A DNA stretch of 64,000 nt, taken from NCBI GenBank assembly GCA_947589595.1, contig CANQBV010000004.1, positions 55,466-119,465 of the forward strand, in the 5' to 3' direction. The DNA comes from an uncultured Clostridia bacterium. GTDB lineage: Bacteria > Bacillota > Clostridia > Oscillospirales > SIG627. Positions 24,232 to 33,665 of this stretch are shown in pieces (positions within the stretch are counted from its first letter, which is position 1; the number at the start of each line of letters is the position of its first letter). Both the position numbers and the translations under genes were made by a program. The notes below the pieces were generated by a model, which saw nothing but the letters and a program-made list of their open reading frames with translations, made no database searches and had not been told where the DNA came from.

Positions 24232-26076
24232 TTATGCGTTATAAAGTAGATCGATGCTGGAATCAATAAATTCCTGCAGTTCTTCCTGGGTAAAGCTGCG
24301 TTGCGCGATCACGGCGATCATATAGACCTGTTTGGCAAGAGCCCGGGCTTTTGCCTTTTTCTTTTCATCGCCCAGAAGGCTCATGATGCGGGCGATCAGA
24401 GGGCAGGAGCGATTGATCACCAGCGTCACTTCCTCCTCGGGCGCCGAAAGTCCCGGAATGGTGCCGGAATACTGCTTCAAAATTTCCGCCAGACGACGCT
24501 TTTCCTCGGAGAGGGTAAGGATCGCCGGGATCTTTGAGGATTTGAGCATTTCCTGCGCGATCTGCACTTTTTCCGGCACCACTTCGCGGAACAGTTCTTT
24601 TAATTCCTCGCTGTCCTCGGCCGTATCCTCCGAGCGCAGCACCTTGTCCGTTTCGCTGTCGATGCGAACAAAATGCGTAGCGTGATCCTGCATTTCCAAA
24701 AACGAAAGAAAGCGGGAATCGATGATGCCGTCCAGCAGCGCCACGGTGATGCCCTGTTCGCGGTAGAGATTGATATACCCGACCTGCTGCAATTTATCGC
24801 TGGCGTAATACACGGTGTTTTCCGCGCCTTTGCCTTCGTTTTTCTTTAAATATTCTTCTATGGTCAGAAATTCACCGTCTGTGGTTTCATACAGGATCGA
24901 ATCCTTCATGCGCGAGAAAAATTTTGCATCGCGCGTGCAGCCGTATTCCACAAAGGGCTTGATATCGCGCCAGAGCGAAGCGAGCTTTTCACGGTCGTTT
25001 CGGAACAGGCCGGTCAATTTATCGCAGATCTTTTTTGTGATATGATTGGCAATTTTCGTCACATAGCCGCTGTTCTGCAAATAGCTGCGGGAAACGTTCA
25101 GCGGCAGCTCGGGGCAATCCAGCACCCCGCGCAGCAGCATCATATATTCGGGAATCACTTCCTTAATATTATCCGCCACATAAACCTGATTATAAAACAG
25201 CTTGACCTGCCCCTCCAGCGACGCGTATTCATCCGGCAGCTTGGGAAAATAGAGAATTCCCTTGAAATTCAGCGGAAATTCCGCGTTGATGTGAATGGTG
25301 AACAGCGGATCCAGCGGATCGGCAAATACCTTATGGTAAAACGCCTTGTATTCCTCCTCCGTGCATTCGGAAGGGTTTTTCAGCCACAGGGGGTTCGGAT
25401 CGTTGATCGGCTCCTCTTTTTCTTCGTTTTCCCCCATCACGTGCAAATAGATCGGCGCCGGCATAAAGGCGCAGTATTTGTCCAGAACGGCGCGGAGCTT
25501 TTCTTTTTTTAAGTATTCCTTTTCTTCCTCGGTCACATGCAGGGTGATCTCGGTGCCGCGCACGGTGCGCGTACCGGGCTTCATTTCAAAATCTCCCCCG
25601 TCCGTGCAGGTCCAAAAGGCGCTTTCGGCGCCTTCTTCAAAGGAAAGGGTATTGATATCCACACGGCTTGCCACCATAAACGCTGAATAAAAGCCCAGGC
25701 CGAAATGCCCAATGATGCCGGCGGCGTCATCCTCGCCGCTGCCCTCGTACTTTTCAATAAATTCCAGCGCCCCGGAAAGCGCAATCTGATTGATATATTT
25801 TTTAATTTCCTCCGCCGTCATGCCAATGCCGTTATCCGTAATGCGGATCTCGGAAAGCGCTTCGTCCAGCGTCACGTCGATGCGCCAGTTTTCTTCGGTT
25901 TCCATTTTACCGAGACTCACAAGGCGCTTACACTTGGTAATCGCATCGCACCCGTTGGAAACCAATTCGCGCACGAAAATTTCCTTATCGGAATAGAGCC
26001 AGCGTTTAATGACCGGGAAAATATGCTCCGTGTCTACGCTGATTCCGCCTTTTTCCTTTACTTCTTCCTGATTCAT
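24232..26076 (-). CDS. htpG: Molecular chaperone HtpG (Hsp90)
   Basis: This is a cytosolic ATP-dependent chaperone. The N-terminal GHKL ATPase shows RELVSNGCDA (catalytic Glu and Asn), DNGIGM and GHFGLGFYSAFM. The middle domain includes VYVADN and LRGVLDCPELPLNVSR, both highly conserved. The 614 residues are near the usual length. ATG 26076 has CGGAGGAA and is preferred over the ORF-track start. It lies between the DUF4330-like genes and cdaA and appears to belong to the same long operon. Confidence 0.96.
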   Translation of the reverse strand: MNQEEVKEKGGISVDTEHIFPVIKRWLYSDKEIFVRELVSNGCDAITKCKRLVSLGKMETEENWRIDVTLDEALSEIRITDNGIGMTAEEIKKYINQIALSGALEFIEKYEGSGEDDAAGIIGHFGLGFYSAFMVASRVDINTLSFEEGAESAFWTCTDGGDFEMKPGTRTVRGTEITLHVTEEEKEYLKKEKLRAVLDKYCAFMPAPIYLHVMGENEEKEEPINDPNPLWLKNPSECTEEEYKAFYHKVFADPLDPLFTIHINAEFPLNFKGILYFPKLPDEYASLEGQVKLFYNQVYVADNIKEVIPEYMMLLRGVLDCPELPLNVSRSYLQNSGYVTKIANHITKKICDKLTGLFRNDREKLASLWRDIKPFVEYGCTRDAKFFSRMKDSILYETTDGEFLTIEEYLKKNEGKGAENTVYYASDKLQQVGYINLYREQGITVALLDGIIDSRFLSFLEMQDHATHFVRIDSETDKVLRSEDTAEDSEELKELFREVVPEKVQIAQEMLKSSKIPAILTLSEEKRRLAEILKQYSGTIPGLSAPEEEVTLVINRSCPLIARIMSLLGDEKKKAKARALAKQVYMIAVIAQRSFTQEELQEFIDSSIDLLYNA

Positions 26077-26095
26077 TTGTTCCTCCGAAAAAATT

Positions 26096-26569
26096 CTATT
26101 CTGAAATGGATTTGAGCATGACAATCGTCATTTGAAAAGACGCGGTTTCCGTTTTGGCGGAAAGCTTCACCCCCGGCTTGATTTCCACTTCGCCGGCAAA
26201 ATATCCGCTTTCCTTTTCCGTAACACTCACCTGAGCGCGGCAAGTAAGCGTGGAGATTGTGATGGTACCTTCTTCTTCATTGACGTATTCGCGGGGTTTT
26301 TCCTCCAGAGAAAGAATTTCCCCGATTGGCAGACTGCTCTCCAGAAGCGTGATCGTTTCTCCAACCTGCGGCCGACTGATGGTTTCATCGGTAACGTCCC
26401 TGATCACAAAGGTGTATTCCACCTCAACAGCGGTGCTTTCGCCCAGAAAGCGCCGGATCGGTTCGCGGAAAAGCGCCGTGACAACACAGACGACCGCCAG
26501 CAAAAGGATCACCAGATCGATGACGGAAAAACCGCCGATGCCGCCGTTTTTTTTCTTTCCCTTATTCAT
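26096..26569 (-). CDS. DUF4330-type membrane-anchored protein
   Basis: The protein starts with a short basic tail, then one membrane helix (VIDLVILLLAVVCVVTALF) and an external beta-rich domain of about 115 residues. The layout and the FSVIDLV start match DUF4330, whose function is unknown. Its gene overlaps the preceding, related gene by eight bases. The two proteins share design and are probably tandem duplicates that form a hetero-oligomer. Confidence 0.7.
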   Translation of the reverse strand: MNKGKKKNGGIGGFSVIDLVILLLAVVCVVTALFREPIRRFLGESTAVEVEYTFVIRDVTDETISRPQVGETITLLESSLPIGEILSLEEKPREYVNEEEGTITISTLTCRAQVSVTEKESGYFAGEVEIKPGVKLSAKTETASFQMTIVMLKSISE

Positions 26570-26990
26570 CTGTTCCGCTCCTTTCCGCCGCTTGTGCCGA
26601 ACTTATGGATTCTGCGGAAATCACTGCCGCCCGGAAGGCCAATTCCTTCGTGCAAAACTCCGCTGTTTGCCCCGGAGCCGGATATTCGCTTTTCATTTCG
26701 CATTGCAGGATGACCCGGATCTTCCCCTCCGGAGTGATTTCCGGTTTCACATCGCTTATAATGCCGATCGCGTTTTTTTCGCGGTCAAACAGCGTTTGCC
26801 CCGGTCGAATCAGATCGAGGTAGGATTCATATTCCAGTTCAGCAGTCAGCACCGCCTGATCGTTTATTTTTACGGTGCTCCTCCGTGCTTCCTCCCGCCA
26901 GTAAATGCCGACTGTAACTGCCAGGAGCAGCACCAAAAGCACCAGAACGTCCACGACGGAAAAAGTCGGACGCACTTTGTTTTTTTTCAC
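26562..26990 (-). CDS. DUF4330-like membrane-anchored protein, paralogue
   Basis: The protein has one N-terminal membrane helix after KVRPTFSVVDVLVLLVLLL and an external domain of about 105 residues. The GTG at 26990 has AAGGAGAG, and the conserved part starts there. The ORF-track start at 27128 overlaps the upstream gene and has no support. It lies 16 bases after the O-antigen-ligase-like gene and overlaps the second DUF4330 gene. The context suggests an accessory role in envelope polysaccharide handling. Confidence 0.68.
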   Translation of the reverse strand: MKKNKVRPTFSVVDVLVLLVLLLAVTVGIYWREEARRSTVKINDQAVLTAELEYESYLDLIRPGQTLFDREKNAIGIISDVKPEITPEGKIRVILQCEMKSEYPAPGQTAEFCTKELAFRAAVISAESISSAQAAERSGTDE

Positions 26991-27006
26991 TTTGCTCTCC
27001 TTTCGC

Positions 27007-28758
27007 TCAGTACGGCAGACGAATCTCTTCGCGCCGGCAGCCTTGCAGGGCCGCTTTCGGGAAGGAAAGCAGCAGCAGATACAGCGCGATTGCCCGGCCG
27101 CTTGTGACCGGCAGGAAAAACCCGGCAAACAAAAAGATCAAAACGCCGCACAGCGCCCCCAAAACGATCGGGTGGATCTCTCGATGCGCGGTATTTTTGG
27201 CAAAGTACCAGCTTCGCCACAAAAAGCCGATCAGCAAAAGATAAAAGAGAACCATCCCCACCACGCCGAAGGCAATGCCGACCTCAAAATAGATCCCGCT
27301 GGCCGAGGAGGCCTCCGTTCCCAGCCCGACGCCCCACGGCATGCTTTCGGAAAACAGCTCGGCGGAGTGCAGATAGCCGTTATGCAGCTCCAGCCAGCTT
27401 TCGTCGGAAATTCCGAAAAAGGAAAGCACGACGTCGACAACGCGCGGCGGAAACAATGGAAACGCCGCCAGACCCGCCAGCGCCGCAATGACCGTGATCA
27501 AAAGCGCCGAGAGGAACGAAAGCAAATAGAAAAGCAATAGTCCCAATAGAAACGCGATCCACAAAAAGGGATTGCGCACCAGAGAAAGCACTGCCACCGC
27601 CAGCCCCACGGCAAAGAACAGGAACACGCGGTCGGAAACGCGGCCGAAGCGGATCATCCCCAGCGCCACCGGACAGACCATGGCCAAAAGCCATGCCGGA
27701 GAAACCTCCGCACGCATGAGGAAAAATAAATTCGCTTCCTGCCAGTCCCAATACGGGAAGAAAAAGCAAAGCGCTTCGCCGGCGGCCATGGAAACCGCGC
27801 CGAGCCCCATGGAAATCGCCAGCGCCAGCCCCACCCGTTTCAGCCACGCCAGGGTGCGGATCAGATTGCCGCACAGCGTATAGATCAGTGCCAGAAGCAA
27901 AAGCTGAAAACCGGCGCCGAAAGAGAGCCCGCTGAAAGCCAGGATCCAAATCACGACAGGCAAGAGAAACAGATCGGAAAGACCGAAGCGCAGGCTGCGC
28001 TTGCCTAAAAGAACCTTCAAAAGGAAAGAGACCCAGGTGACGCCCAAAAGTACGCCGCCCACAAAATCACTTGCCCAGAAAAGCGAGAGGCAATACAAAA
28101 TCAGCCCCGCTTCCGGCTTGTGGAAAATCAGCGCCGCGGCTATGAATATCACCACAAAGAGCAAAATACTTCCGGGCGTAAAAAAGAACCCCAAAAGGCC
28201 GAGCGCACAACCCGCCGCGACCATCCACAGGATATTTCCATTTCCCACGCCGTCGGGGATTTCCCGGCTTTCCACCCCGAAAACCGGCTGCAGAACAAAA
28301 CGGAAAAACGCGCTGCCTTTTAAAGCGCGCCCCACGCTGCGCCGCTCAAGCGCCAGCCATACGGCAAGAAAAATTTCGCAGATTCCCAGAAGCAAATGCT
28401 CGGGTTCCGCCGCCGCAAGACCGACCGCGTTCCGCGTAAAATAGGAGAGCACGTTCAAAAGGCCGCTGAGGAAAAACAAAATCCCGAAGCTGTGCACCTT
28501 CACGGCAAAAAAGCCCCGGACGCCGCCGCGCAGCAGATTTAAAAGAAAGCTCTGCTCGCTGGCTTTGGCAAACATGATTTTCAGGTTCAGGCGGCGGCGC
28601 GCGTCGAAAACGCGCGGCAGCGCAAAACGCTTTTTCTCCTCCTCAGGCTCATTTCCGCTCTTCCAGGAGACTCCGCCGCTTGCCGGGGAAAACTGGATCG
28701 CCGCGCCCGCCTTTAAAAGCACGCGGGAAATCCACCCTTTTTGCGTTTCCTTTGCCAT
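27007..28758 (-). CDS. O-antigen-ligase-like polytopic membrane protein
   Basis: This 583-residue protein has a cytoplasmic N-terminus of about 90 residues and then about 12 membrane helices. Near residue 450-480 an external loop reads ELHNGYLHSAELFSESMPWGVGLG, matching the HN and G-x-G features of the Wzy_C/O-antigen-ligase superfamily. Members join glycan chains to lipid or protein carriers or polymerise them. Two DUF4330-like genes follow, a pairing I recall in other Clostridia. The exact substrate is unknown. Confidence 0.72.
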   Translation of the reverse strand: MAKETQKGWISRVLLKAGAAIQFSPASGGVSWKSGNEPEEEKKRFALPRVFDARRRLNLKIMFAKASEQSFLLNLLRGGVRGFFAVKVHSFGILFFLSGLLNVLSYFTRNAVGLAAAEPEHLLLGICEIFLAVWLALERRSVGRALKGSAFFRFVLQPVFGVESREIPDGVGNGNILWMVAAGCALGLLGFFFTPGSILLFVVIFIAAALIFHKPEAGLILYCLSLFWASDFVGGVLLGVTWVSFLLKVLLGKRSLRFGLSDLFLLPVVIWILAFSGLSFGAGFQLLLLALIYTLCGNLIRTLAWLKRVGLALAISMGLGAVSMAAGEALCFFFPYWDWQEANLFFLMRAEVSPAWLLAMVCPVALGMIRFGRVSDRVFLFFAVGLAVAVLSLVRNPFLWIAFLLGLLLFYLLSFLSALLITVIAALAGLAAFPLFPPRVVDVVLSFFGISDESWLELHNGYLHSAELFSESMPWGVGLGTEASSASGIYFEVGIAFGVVGMVLFYLLLIGFLWRSWYFAKNTAHREIHPIVLGALCGVLIFLFAGFFLPVTSGRAIALYLLLLSFPKAALQGCRREEIRLPY

Positions 28759-28777
28759 GGCTCTCCTTTCCGAAAGC

Positions 28778-29521
28778 TCAGCGCTTCCTTTTCTTTTTTT
28801 CCACAGGCGGGTGCGCCTGCAGCCAGGCCTCGTAAAGCTCCGGCCGGCGGTCTTTGGTCAATTCCAGCGACTTTTCCAGCCGCCAGGCTTCTATTTTTTC
28901 GTGATGTCCACTCACCAGCACCTCCGGCACCTCTCTGCCGTGGTACGAAAACGGGCGCGTATACTGCGGATATTCCAAGAGCCCCGAAGCCAGACTTTCG
29001 TTTTCATAGCATTCCGGCGCCGCCAAAACTCCGTCCTTCAGGCGCGAGACCGCGTCCACCAAAATTGCCGCCGGCAGCTCTCCGCCGGTCAGCACATAAT
29101 CCCCGCAGGAAATTTCGTCGTCGCAAATTTCATCGATCACCCGCTGATCCACCCCTTCGTAGTGCCCGCAGAGCAAAACGAGACGCTTTTTTCCGGCAAG
29201 GCTTTTTACCGTTTCCTGAGTGAGCACCCGGCCTTTCGGGGAAAGATAGATCACATAGGGCTTTTCCGCGTTTTCTTCGCACTCATGCAAAATAGCGGAA
29301 TAGCATTCATAAATCGGCTCCGGCTGCATGAGCATTCCCTTGCCGCCGCCGTAGGGCGTATCGTCCACCCGGCGGAATTTATCCTGCGAATAATCGCGGA
29401 TATTGCGGCAGCAGATCTCCACAATCCCCGCCCGGCGCGCCCGGCCGATAATGCTTTCGGAAAGAATGGTCTCCATCATTTCCGGAAACAGCGTCATAAT
29501 ATCAAAACGGATTTCGGCCAT
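28778..29521 (-). CDS. trmD: tRNA (guanine-37-N1) methyltransferase
   Basis: TrmD methylates G37 next to the anticodon and prevents frameshifting. The knot region shows LLCGHYEGVDQRVIDE and the SAM-binding SCGDYVLTGGELPA loop. The 247-residue length is typical. The start ATG shares one base with the rimM stop. The usual next gene, rplS, is absent; an O-antigen-ligase-like gene follows instead. Confidence 0.97.
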   Translation of the reverse strand: MAEIRFDIMTLFPEMMETILSESIIGRARRAGIVEICCRNIRDYSQDKFRRVDDTPYGGGKGMLMQPEPIYECYSAILHECEENAEKPYVIYLSPKGRVLTQETVKSLAGKKRLVLLCGHYEGVDQRVIDEICDDEISCGDYVLTGGELPAAILVDAVSRLKDGVLAAPECYENESLASGLLEYPQYTRPFSYHGREVPEVLVSGHHEKIEAWRLEKSLELTKDRRPELYEAWLQAHPPVEKKKRKR

Positions 29522-30027
29522 CAGTCAAAAAGTCCCTCCGGCGCTTTCACAAAAACGCCCTTTTCCAGGTCAAATTCCAGGATCCATTCTTTGATCGCCG
29601 GGAAATACGCCTCCGTACCGTCCGCCTTGCGGATCACATAGAGATCGCTCGCGCCGCGATTGACCACGTCAAGAATCTTGCCGTAGCGCTCGCCCGTTTC
29701 CTTTTCGATCAGATCGAGTCCGAAAAGATCCGCGTAAAAAATCTTCCTGCCCTCGGGGTCGATCTGATCGCGCGCGGCATACAGCGTTTTTCCTTTCAGA
29801 TTCATTACCGCGTCCACGTCCTCAAGCCCCTCAAACGCCAGCAAAAACAAATCGCCCTGGCGGCGGCGGGAACGGACTTTCAGTTCCCTTTCCCCCGTCT
29901 CTTTTAAAAAGAAGCGCTTAAGATTCGCAAAAACCTCGTCGCTTTCCAGCCAGTTTTCCGCTTTTACTTCCCCGTGCAAGCCGTGAACATTGCGGATTTT
30001 TCCCGCCTCTAAAATCGTTTTTTTCAT
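29521..30027 (-). CDS. rimM: 16S rRNA processing protein RimM
   Basis: RimM assists maturation of the 30S head and binds S19. It has the N-terminal barrel (GKIRNVHGLHGEVKAE) and the C-terminal PRC barrel (YADLFGLDLIE, GEILDVVNRGASDLYVI-like). The ATG at 30027 starts the family sequence (MKKTILEAGKI); the ORF-track start lies six codons upstream. The usual rpsP is not upstream. Confidence 0.95.
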   Translation of the reverse strand: MKKTILEAGKIRNVHGLHGEVKAENWLESDEVFANLKRFFLKETGERELKVRSRRRQGDLFLLAFEGLEDVDAVMNLKGKTLYAARDQIDPEGRKIFYADLFGLDLIEKETGERYGKILDVVNRGASDLYVIRKADGTEAYFPAIKEWILEFDLEKGVFVKAPEGLFD

Positions 30028-30058
30028 CCTTCTGCCTTTTATCATACTCTTATGGATG

Positions 30059-30067
30059 ATTGTAACA
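30059..30067 (-). promoter_or_regulatory. Possible promoter of the rimM-cdaR operon
   Basis: On the minus strand TGTTACAAT forms an extended -10 box about 32 bases before rimM. No good -35 box was seen. Confidence 0.4.
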
Positions 30068-30166
30068 TAAAACGGGAAAAATGACCATAGCTTTTTTGCA
30101 AATTTTAAAATTTCTTTCCATTTATTCTAAAAATTTCAGCTTTCCGGAATTTTTTTCAAAATTTTC

Positions 30167-30195
30167 TTGACAAAGCCTACGTCCCCTGCTATAAT
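30167..30195 (+). promoter_or_regulatory. Promoter of rpmG-secE-nusG
   Basis: Consensus TTGACA and TATAAT are separated by 17 bases. Confidence 0.92.
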
Positions 30196-30263
30196 AGGGG
30201 GAGCCGTGAGAGGTCTTTTTTTTTCGGCGGCGAGACTGCAAATTTTTTCGGAGGAAAATCGAC

Positions 30264-30428
30264 ATGACTGGAAAAGGAAAAAGAGAAAGAATCACCCTGG
30301 TTTGCAGCGAATGCAAACAGAGAAATTACGATACCATTAAAAATAAAGCCAACGACCCCGACAGACTGCAGATGAACAAATACTGTCCGTTCTGTCGCAA
30401 GCACACGCTGCACAAAGAAAGCAAGTAA
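30264..30428 (+). CDS. rpmG: 50S ribosomal protein L33
   Basis: The ORF encodes a 54-residue basic protein that was too short for the ORF track. It begins [18 protein letters not shown] and carries two CxxC pairs (CSEC at 14-17 and CPFC at 41-44), so it is the zinc-binding form of L33. GGAGG precedes the ATG. It heads the rpmG-secE-nusG operon, the normal order in Firmicutes. Confidence 0.95.
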   Translation: MTGKGKRERITLVCSECKQRNYDTIKNKANDPDRLQMNKYCPFCRKHTLHKESK

Positions 30429-30449
30429 TTTATAAGGAGATTTTGTAAC

Positions 30450-30710
30450 ATGGCGGAAGAAACCAAGAAAGCTGCGGAAAAGCCTGCCAAGGCGGAAAAG
30501 GCGGCGAAAAAGCCCCGCAAACGCGGCAGAATTGCCAATTTCTTCAGAGAGTACAAAAGCGAACTGAAAAAGGTCGTCTGGTATCCGAAAAACGAAGTGG
30601 CGCGCGATACCGGCATTGTTGTGGCTTCGCTGGTGGTTGCCGGCGTGGTGATCGGCGTGCTGGATCTTATTTTCACACAGATCATTCTTCTGATCGGTCA
30701 GATCGGCTAA
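30450..30710 (+). CDS. secE: Preprotein translocase subunit SecE
   Basis: SecE stabilises SecY in the Sec channel. This is the short single-helix form. A Lys/Ala-rich N-terminus of about 25 residues precedes FFREYKSELKKVVWYPKNEV, the conserved amphipathic helix, then one membrane helix (residues about 55-80). It lies between rpmG and nusG as in most Firmicutes. Confidence 0.95.
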   Translation: MAEETKKAAEKPAKAEKAAKKPRKRGRIANFFREYKSELKKVVWYPKNEVARDTGIVVASLVVAGVVIGVLDLIFTQIILLIGQIG

Positions 30711-30737
30711 GCACTCAGGTTTTTCAAAGGAGTTACT

Positions 30738-31268
30738 ATGCTGGAAGATAATCTTACTCCGCATTGGTATGTCGTGCACACGTATTCGGGCTATGAAAAC
30801 AAAGTGGCCGTCAACCTGGAAAAGATCGTCGAAAACCGCAAGGTGAGCAATCTGATTCAGGCGATCCGCATTCCCATGGAAAAAGTGCCGGAATCCGAAG
30901 GCGGCGACGGCGTGGCCGAACGCAAAATTTTCCCCAGCTATGTGCTGGTGAAAATGATCATGAACGATGAAAGCTGGCATATCGTGCGCAATACCACCGG
31001 CGTCACGGGCTTTGTCGGCCCGGGGTCCATGCCGGTCGTTTTATCGGACGAAGAAGTGGCGTCCCTTGGAGTGGAAAACGACGCCGTTTCCCTGCCCTAT
31101 AAGGTGGGCGACAAGGTTCGCGTGATCGAAGGCCCTCTGGCCGCACACATCACTTCGGCTGTGGTGGAGGAAATTTCTCCCGACAGCAAAAAAATCAAGG
31201 TGCTTGCCGAGCTTTACGGCCGCAGCACCAAAATCGAACTGGATTCTGCCTGGGTAGAACCGTTCTGA
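30738..31268 (+). CDS. nusG: Transcription termination/antitermination protein NusG
   Basis: NusG binds RNA polymerase and links it to ribosomes or Rho. The NGN domain opens with HWYVVHTYSGYENKVAVNL and holds RKIFPSYVLVKM. The KOW domain has KVGDKVRVIEGPLA. The 176-residue length is standard. Confidence 0.97.
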   Translation: MLEDNLTPHWYVVHTYSGYENKVAVNLEKIVENRKVSNLIQAIRIPMEKVPESEGGDGVAERKIFPSYVLVKMIMNDESWHIVRNTTGVTGFVGPGSMPVVLSDEEVASLGVENDAVSLPYKVGDKVRVIEGPLAAHITSAVVEEISPDSKKIKVLAELYGRSTKIELDSAWVEPF

Positions 31269-31368
31269 ATTCGATTTAAATCCCGCTTGGGTTTTAAATA
31301 CTGCCTGCCAGGCAGTGTGGGAGGGAATCAAAACTTAGGTTCCCGCCAAACCACGAAAGGAGTCTATT

Positions 31369-31794
31369 ATGGCAAAAAAAATCGTAGCTTATGTTAAGCT
31401 CCAGCTCCCGGCCGCAAAGGCAATGCCCGGACCCCCTGTCGGTCCCGCCCTCGGCCAGCACGGTGTCGCCATCCCGAATTTCTGCAAAGAATTCAATGAA
31501 CGCACCAAAAACGATGTCGGATTGATCATCCCTGTAGTGATTACCATCTACTCGGACAGAACCTTCTCCTTCATCACCAAAACGCCCCCCGCCGCCGTAC
31601 TGGTGAAAAAGGCGTGCGGAATCGAGTCCGGCTCTGCCGTACCGAACAAAACCAAGGTAGCCAAGCTCACGCAGGAACAGCTCCGCGCCATCGCTACCCA
31701 GAAAATGCCCGACCTGAACGCCGCTTCCATTGAAGCCGCCATGAGCATGATCGCCGGAACCGCGCGCAGCATGGGCGTTACGGTGGAAGAATAA
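31369..31794 (+). CDS. rplK: 50S ribosomal protein L11
   Basis: L11 forms part of the GTPase-associated centre. The sequence has [23 protein letters not shown] and the C-terminal [11 protein letters not shown]. Its length of 141 residues is standard. The 100-base gap after nusG contains a small perfect palindrome, ACTGCCTGCCAGGCAGT at 31301-31317, with no T-run. Confidence 0.97.
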   Translation: MAKKIVAYVKLQLPAAKAMPGPPVGPALGQHGVAIPNFCKEFNERTKNDVGLIIPVVITIYSDRTFSFITKTPPAAVLVKKACGIESGSAVPNKTKVAKLTQEQLRAIATQKMPDLNAASIEAAMSMIAGTARSMGVTVEE

Positions 31795-31812
31795 GAAAGG
31801 AGCGTTTTGAAG

Positions 31813-32505
31813 ATGAAAAGAGGAAAGAAATATACCGAAAGCGCAGCCGCTTTCGATAAAAATCAACTCTTCGATACCGAAGAAGCTTTCGACCACGTCG
31901 TTGCCAGTTCCAAAGCTAAGTTCGATGAAACCATTGAACTGCACGTTCGCCTGGGCGTAGACTCCCGTCACGCAGACCAGCAGGTCCGCGGCGCGGTCGT
32001 TCTGCCCAACGGTACCGGTAAAAAGGTCCGTACGCTTGTGTTTGCCAAAGGCGACAACGCCAAAGCCGCCGAAGAGGCCGGTTCCGACTACGTCGGCGCC
32101 GAGGACTTCGTTGCCAAGATCCAGAACGAAAACTGGTTTGAATTCGACGTCGTGATCGCCACGCCCGATATGATGGGCGTCATCGGCCGTCTGGGGAAAG
32201 TCCTCGGTCCGAAAGGTCTGATGCCGAACCCCAAAGCCGGCACCGTTACGATGAACGTAGCGAAAGCCGTGCAGGACGCCAAAGCCGGTAAAATCGAATA
32301 CCGTCTGGATAAAACCAACATCATCCACTGCCCCATTGGCAAAGCTTCCTTCGGGAAAGAAAAATTAGTGGAAAACTTCAACGCAATCATGGGCGCAATC
32401 ATCAAAGCCAAACCCGCCGCAGCCAAAGGTCAGTATATCAAGAGCTGCGTGGTGGCCTCCACCATGGGCCCCGGCGTTAAAGTCAATTCCGCAAAACTCG
32501 GCTAA
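31813..32505 (+). CDS. rplA: 50S ribosomal protein L1
   Basis: L1 binds 23S rRNA at the E-site stalk and often autoregulates its operon. The RNA-binding strings [18 protein letters not shown] and [19 protein letters not shown] are present. ATG 31813 has AAAGGAG at nine bases, whereas the TTG at 31807 listed in the ORF track is too close to it. The protein is then 230 residues. Confidence 0.96.
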   Translation: MKRGKKYTESAAAFDKNQLFDTEEAFDHVVASSKAKFDETIELHVRLGVDSRHADQQVRGAVVLPNGTGKKVRTLVFAKGDNAKAAEEAGSDYVGAEDFVAKIQNENWFEFDVVIATPDMMGVIGRLGKVLGPKGLMPNPKAGTVTMNVAKAVQDAKAGKIEYRLDKTNIIHCPIGKASFGKEKLVENFNAIMGAIIKAKPAAAKGQYIKSCVVASTMGPGVKVNSAKLG

Positions 32506-32514
32506 AATTTGTAC

Positions 32515-32544
32515 TTGACAGGGAGGTTGTACCTGTGGTATAAT
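32515..32544 (+). promoter_or_regulatory. Promoter of rplJ-rplL
   Basis: TTGACA and TATAAT are separated by 18 bases, directly after the rplA stop. Confidence 0.9.
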
Positions 32545-32549
32545 CTCCC

Positions 32550-32605
32550 TGTTACCGAAGACAACAGGTGAAACGCCAGTTTCTTAAAACGCGCCTGTCG
32601 AGGAA
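32550..32605 (+). promoter_or_regulatory. Ribosomal protein L10 leader
   Basis: The segment ACCGAAGACAACAGGTG followed by CGCCTGTCGAGG is the conserved core of the L10 leader, where L10(L12)4 binds to repress its own operon. It lies between the promoter and an attenuator. Confidence 0.85.
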
Positions 32606-32635
32606 AACAAAAATCTTTCTATGGATCTGTTTTTG

Positions 32636-32665
32636 TGTTTCTTCGGCAGAAGAAGCACTTTTTTT
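32636..32665 (+). terminator. Attenuator in the rplJ leader
   Basis: TGTTTCTTC pairs with GAAGAAGCA around GGCA and is followed by CTTTTTTTA. L10 binding to the leader would be expected to favour this terminator. Confidence 0.75.
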
Positions 32666-32716
32666 ATCGGCTTTTTCCGATCCCGTTGTCTTGAAATTCA
32701 AATGGAGGTAAAGAAA

Positions 32717-33226
32717 ATGCCAAGCGCAAAAATCCTTGAACAAAAGCAGGCTGCCTGCGCCACCCTGACGGAAAAGATCCAGAATTCCGTTGCCGGCGTC
32801 CTGGTCAGCTATGCCGGTATCACCGTGGAACTGGATACCCAGCTCCGCAACGCGCTCCGTACCGCCGGGGTTGATTACAAGGTTTACAAGAACTCCCTCA
32901 TGGGCAGAGCTTGCGAAGCCAGCGGCTACGGTGAACTGAAAACGCATCTGGAAGGCATGAACGCGATTGCAATTTCCGCGGAGGATCCCATCGCTCCTGC
33001 GAAAATTCTCAAAGAATATGCGGACAAAATCCCCACCTTTGAGATCAAAGCCGGCTATATCGACGGCGGCGTGATCGACGCTGCTGCTGTGAACGAACTG
33101 GCCAGCACGCCTTCCAAAGAAACCATGGTTTGCAAAATCATGGGCAGCATGATGGGCCCGCTCTATGGTCTTGCCTACGTTCTGCAGGCAAAGATCGACA
33201 AAGAAGAACAAGCCCCGGCAGAATAA
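32717..33226 (+). CDS. rplJ: 50S ribosomal protein L10
   Basis: L10 anchors the L7/L12 stalk. The start is ATG 32717 with GGAGG, beginning MPSAKILEQKQ. The ORF-track start at 32621 lies in the leader. TVELDTQLRNALRTAGVDYKVYKNSL is the conserved rRNA-binding part; the C-terminal helix binds L12. The length is 169 residues. Confidence 0.96.
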   Translation: MPSAKILEQKQAACATLTEKIQNSVAGVLVSYAGITVELDTQLRNALRTAGVDYKVYKNSLMGRACEASGYGELKTHLEGMNAIAISAEDPIAPAKILKEYADKIPTFEIKAGYIDGGVIDAAAVNELASTPSKETMVCKIMGSMMGPLYGLAYVLQAKIDKEEQAPAE

Positions 33227-33268
33227 TGACACACTAAAAAACTAAAAACCATTCGGAGGTATTGAAAA

Positions 33269-33649
33269 ATGGCTACTGAAAAAACCACTCAGATTCTCGA
33301 AGAGATCAAATCCCTTACCATTCTTGAAATGAAAGACCTTGTTTCCGCCCTGGAAGAAGAATTCGGCGTTTCTGCGGCTCCCGTTGCCGTAGCAGCCGGT
33401 GCTCCTGCCGGCGGCGCTGCTCCCGCTGCAGAAGAGAAAACCGAATTCGACGTTGTTCTCACCTCCTTCGGCGAAAAGAAGCTCGACGTCATTAAGGTCG
33501 TTCGCGAAATCACCGGTCTCGGTCTGAAGGACGCAAAAGATATGGTAGAAGGCGTTCCTTCCAAGGTGAAGGAAGGCGTTTCCAAGGCTGACGCCGAAGA
33601 AATCCAGAAGAAGCTTACCGAAGCCGGCGCTACCGCTGAACTCAAGTAA
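33269..33649 (+). CDS. rplL: 50S ribosomal protein L7/L12
   Basis: This is the flexible stalk protein that recruits translation factors. An N-terminal dimerisation helix is followed by an Ala/Pro/Gly hinge (residues about 38-55) and the C-terminal domain with [29 protein letters not shown] strong terminator follows, and rpoB is not next. Confidence 0.97.
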   Translation: MATEKTTQILEEIKSLTILEMKDLVSALEEEFGVSAAPVAVAAGAPAGGAAPAAEEKTEFDVVLTSFGEKKLDVIKVVREITGLGLKDAKDMVEGVPSKVKEGVSKADAEEIQKKLTEAGATAELK

Positions 33650-33665
33650 GATCCCGTACACAATC

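Noticed and set aside
31301-31317. Perfect palindrome between nusG and rplK as a terminator
   Set aside because: There is no T-run and rplK follows in the same operon; it may be a minor mRNA structure only.
32621-32716. The ORF-track N-terminal extension of rplJ
   Set aside because: It translates the L10 leader and attenuator.
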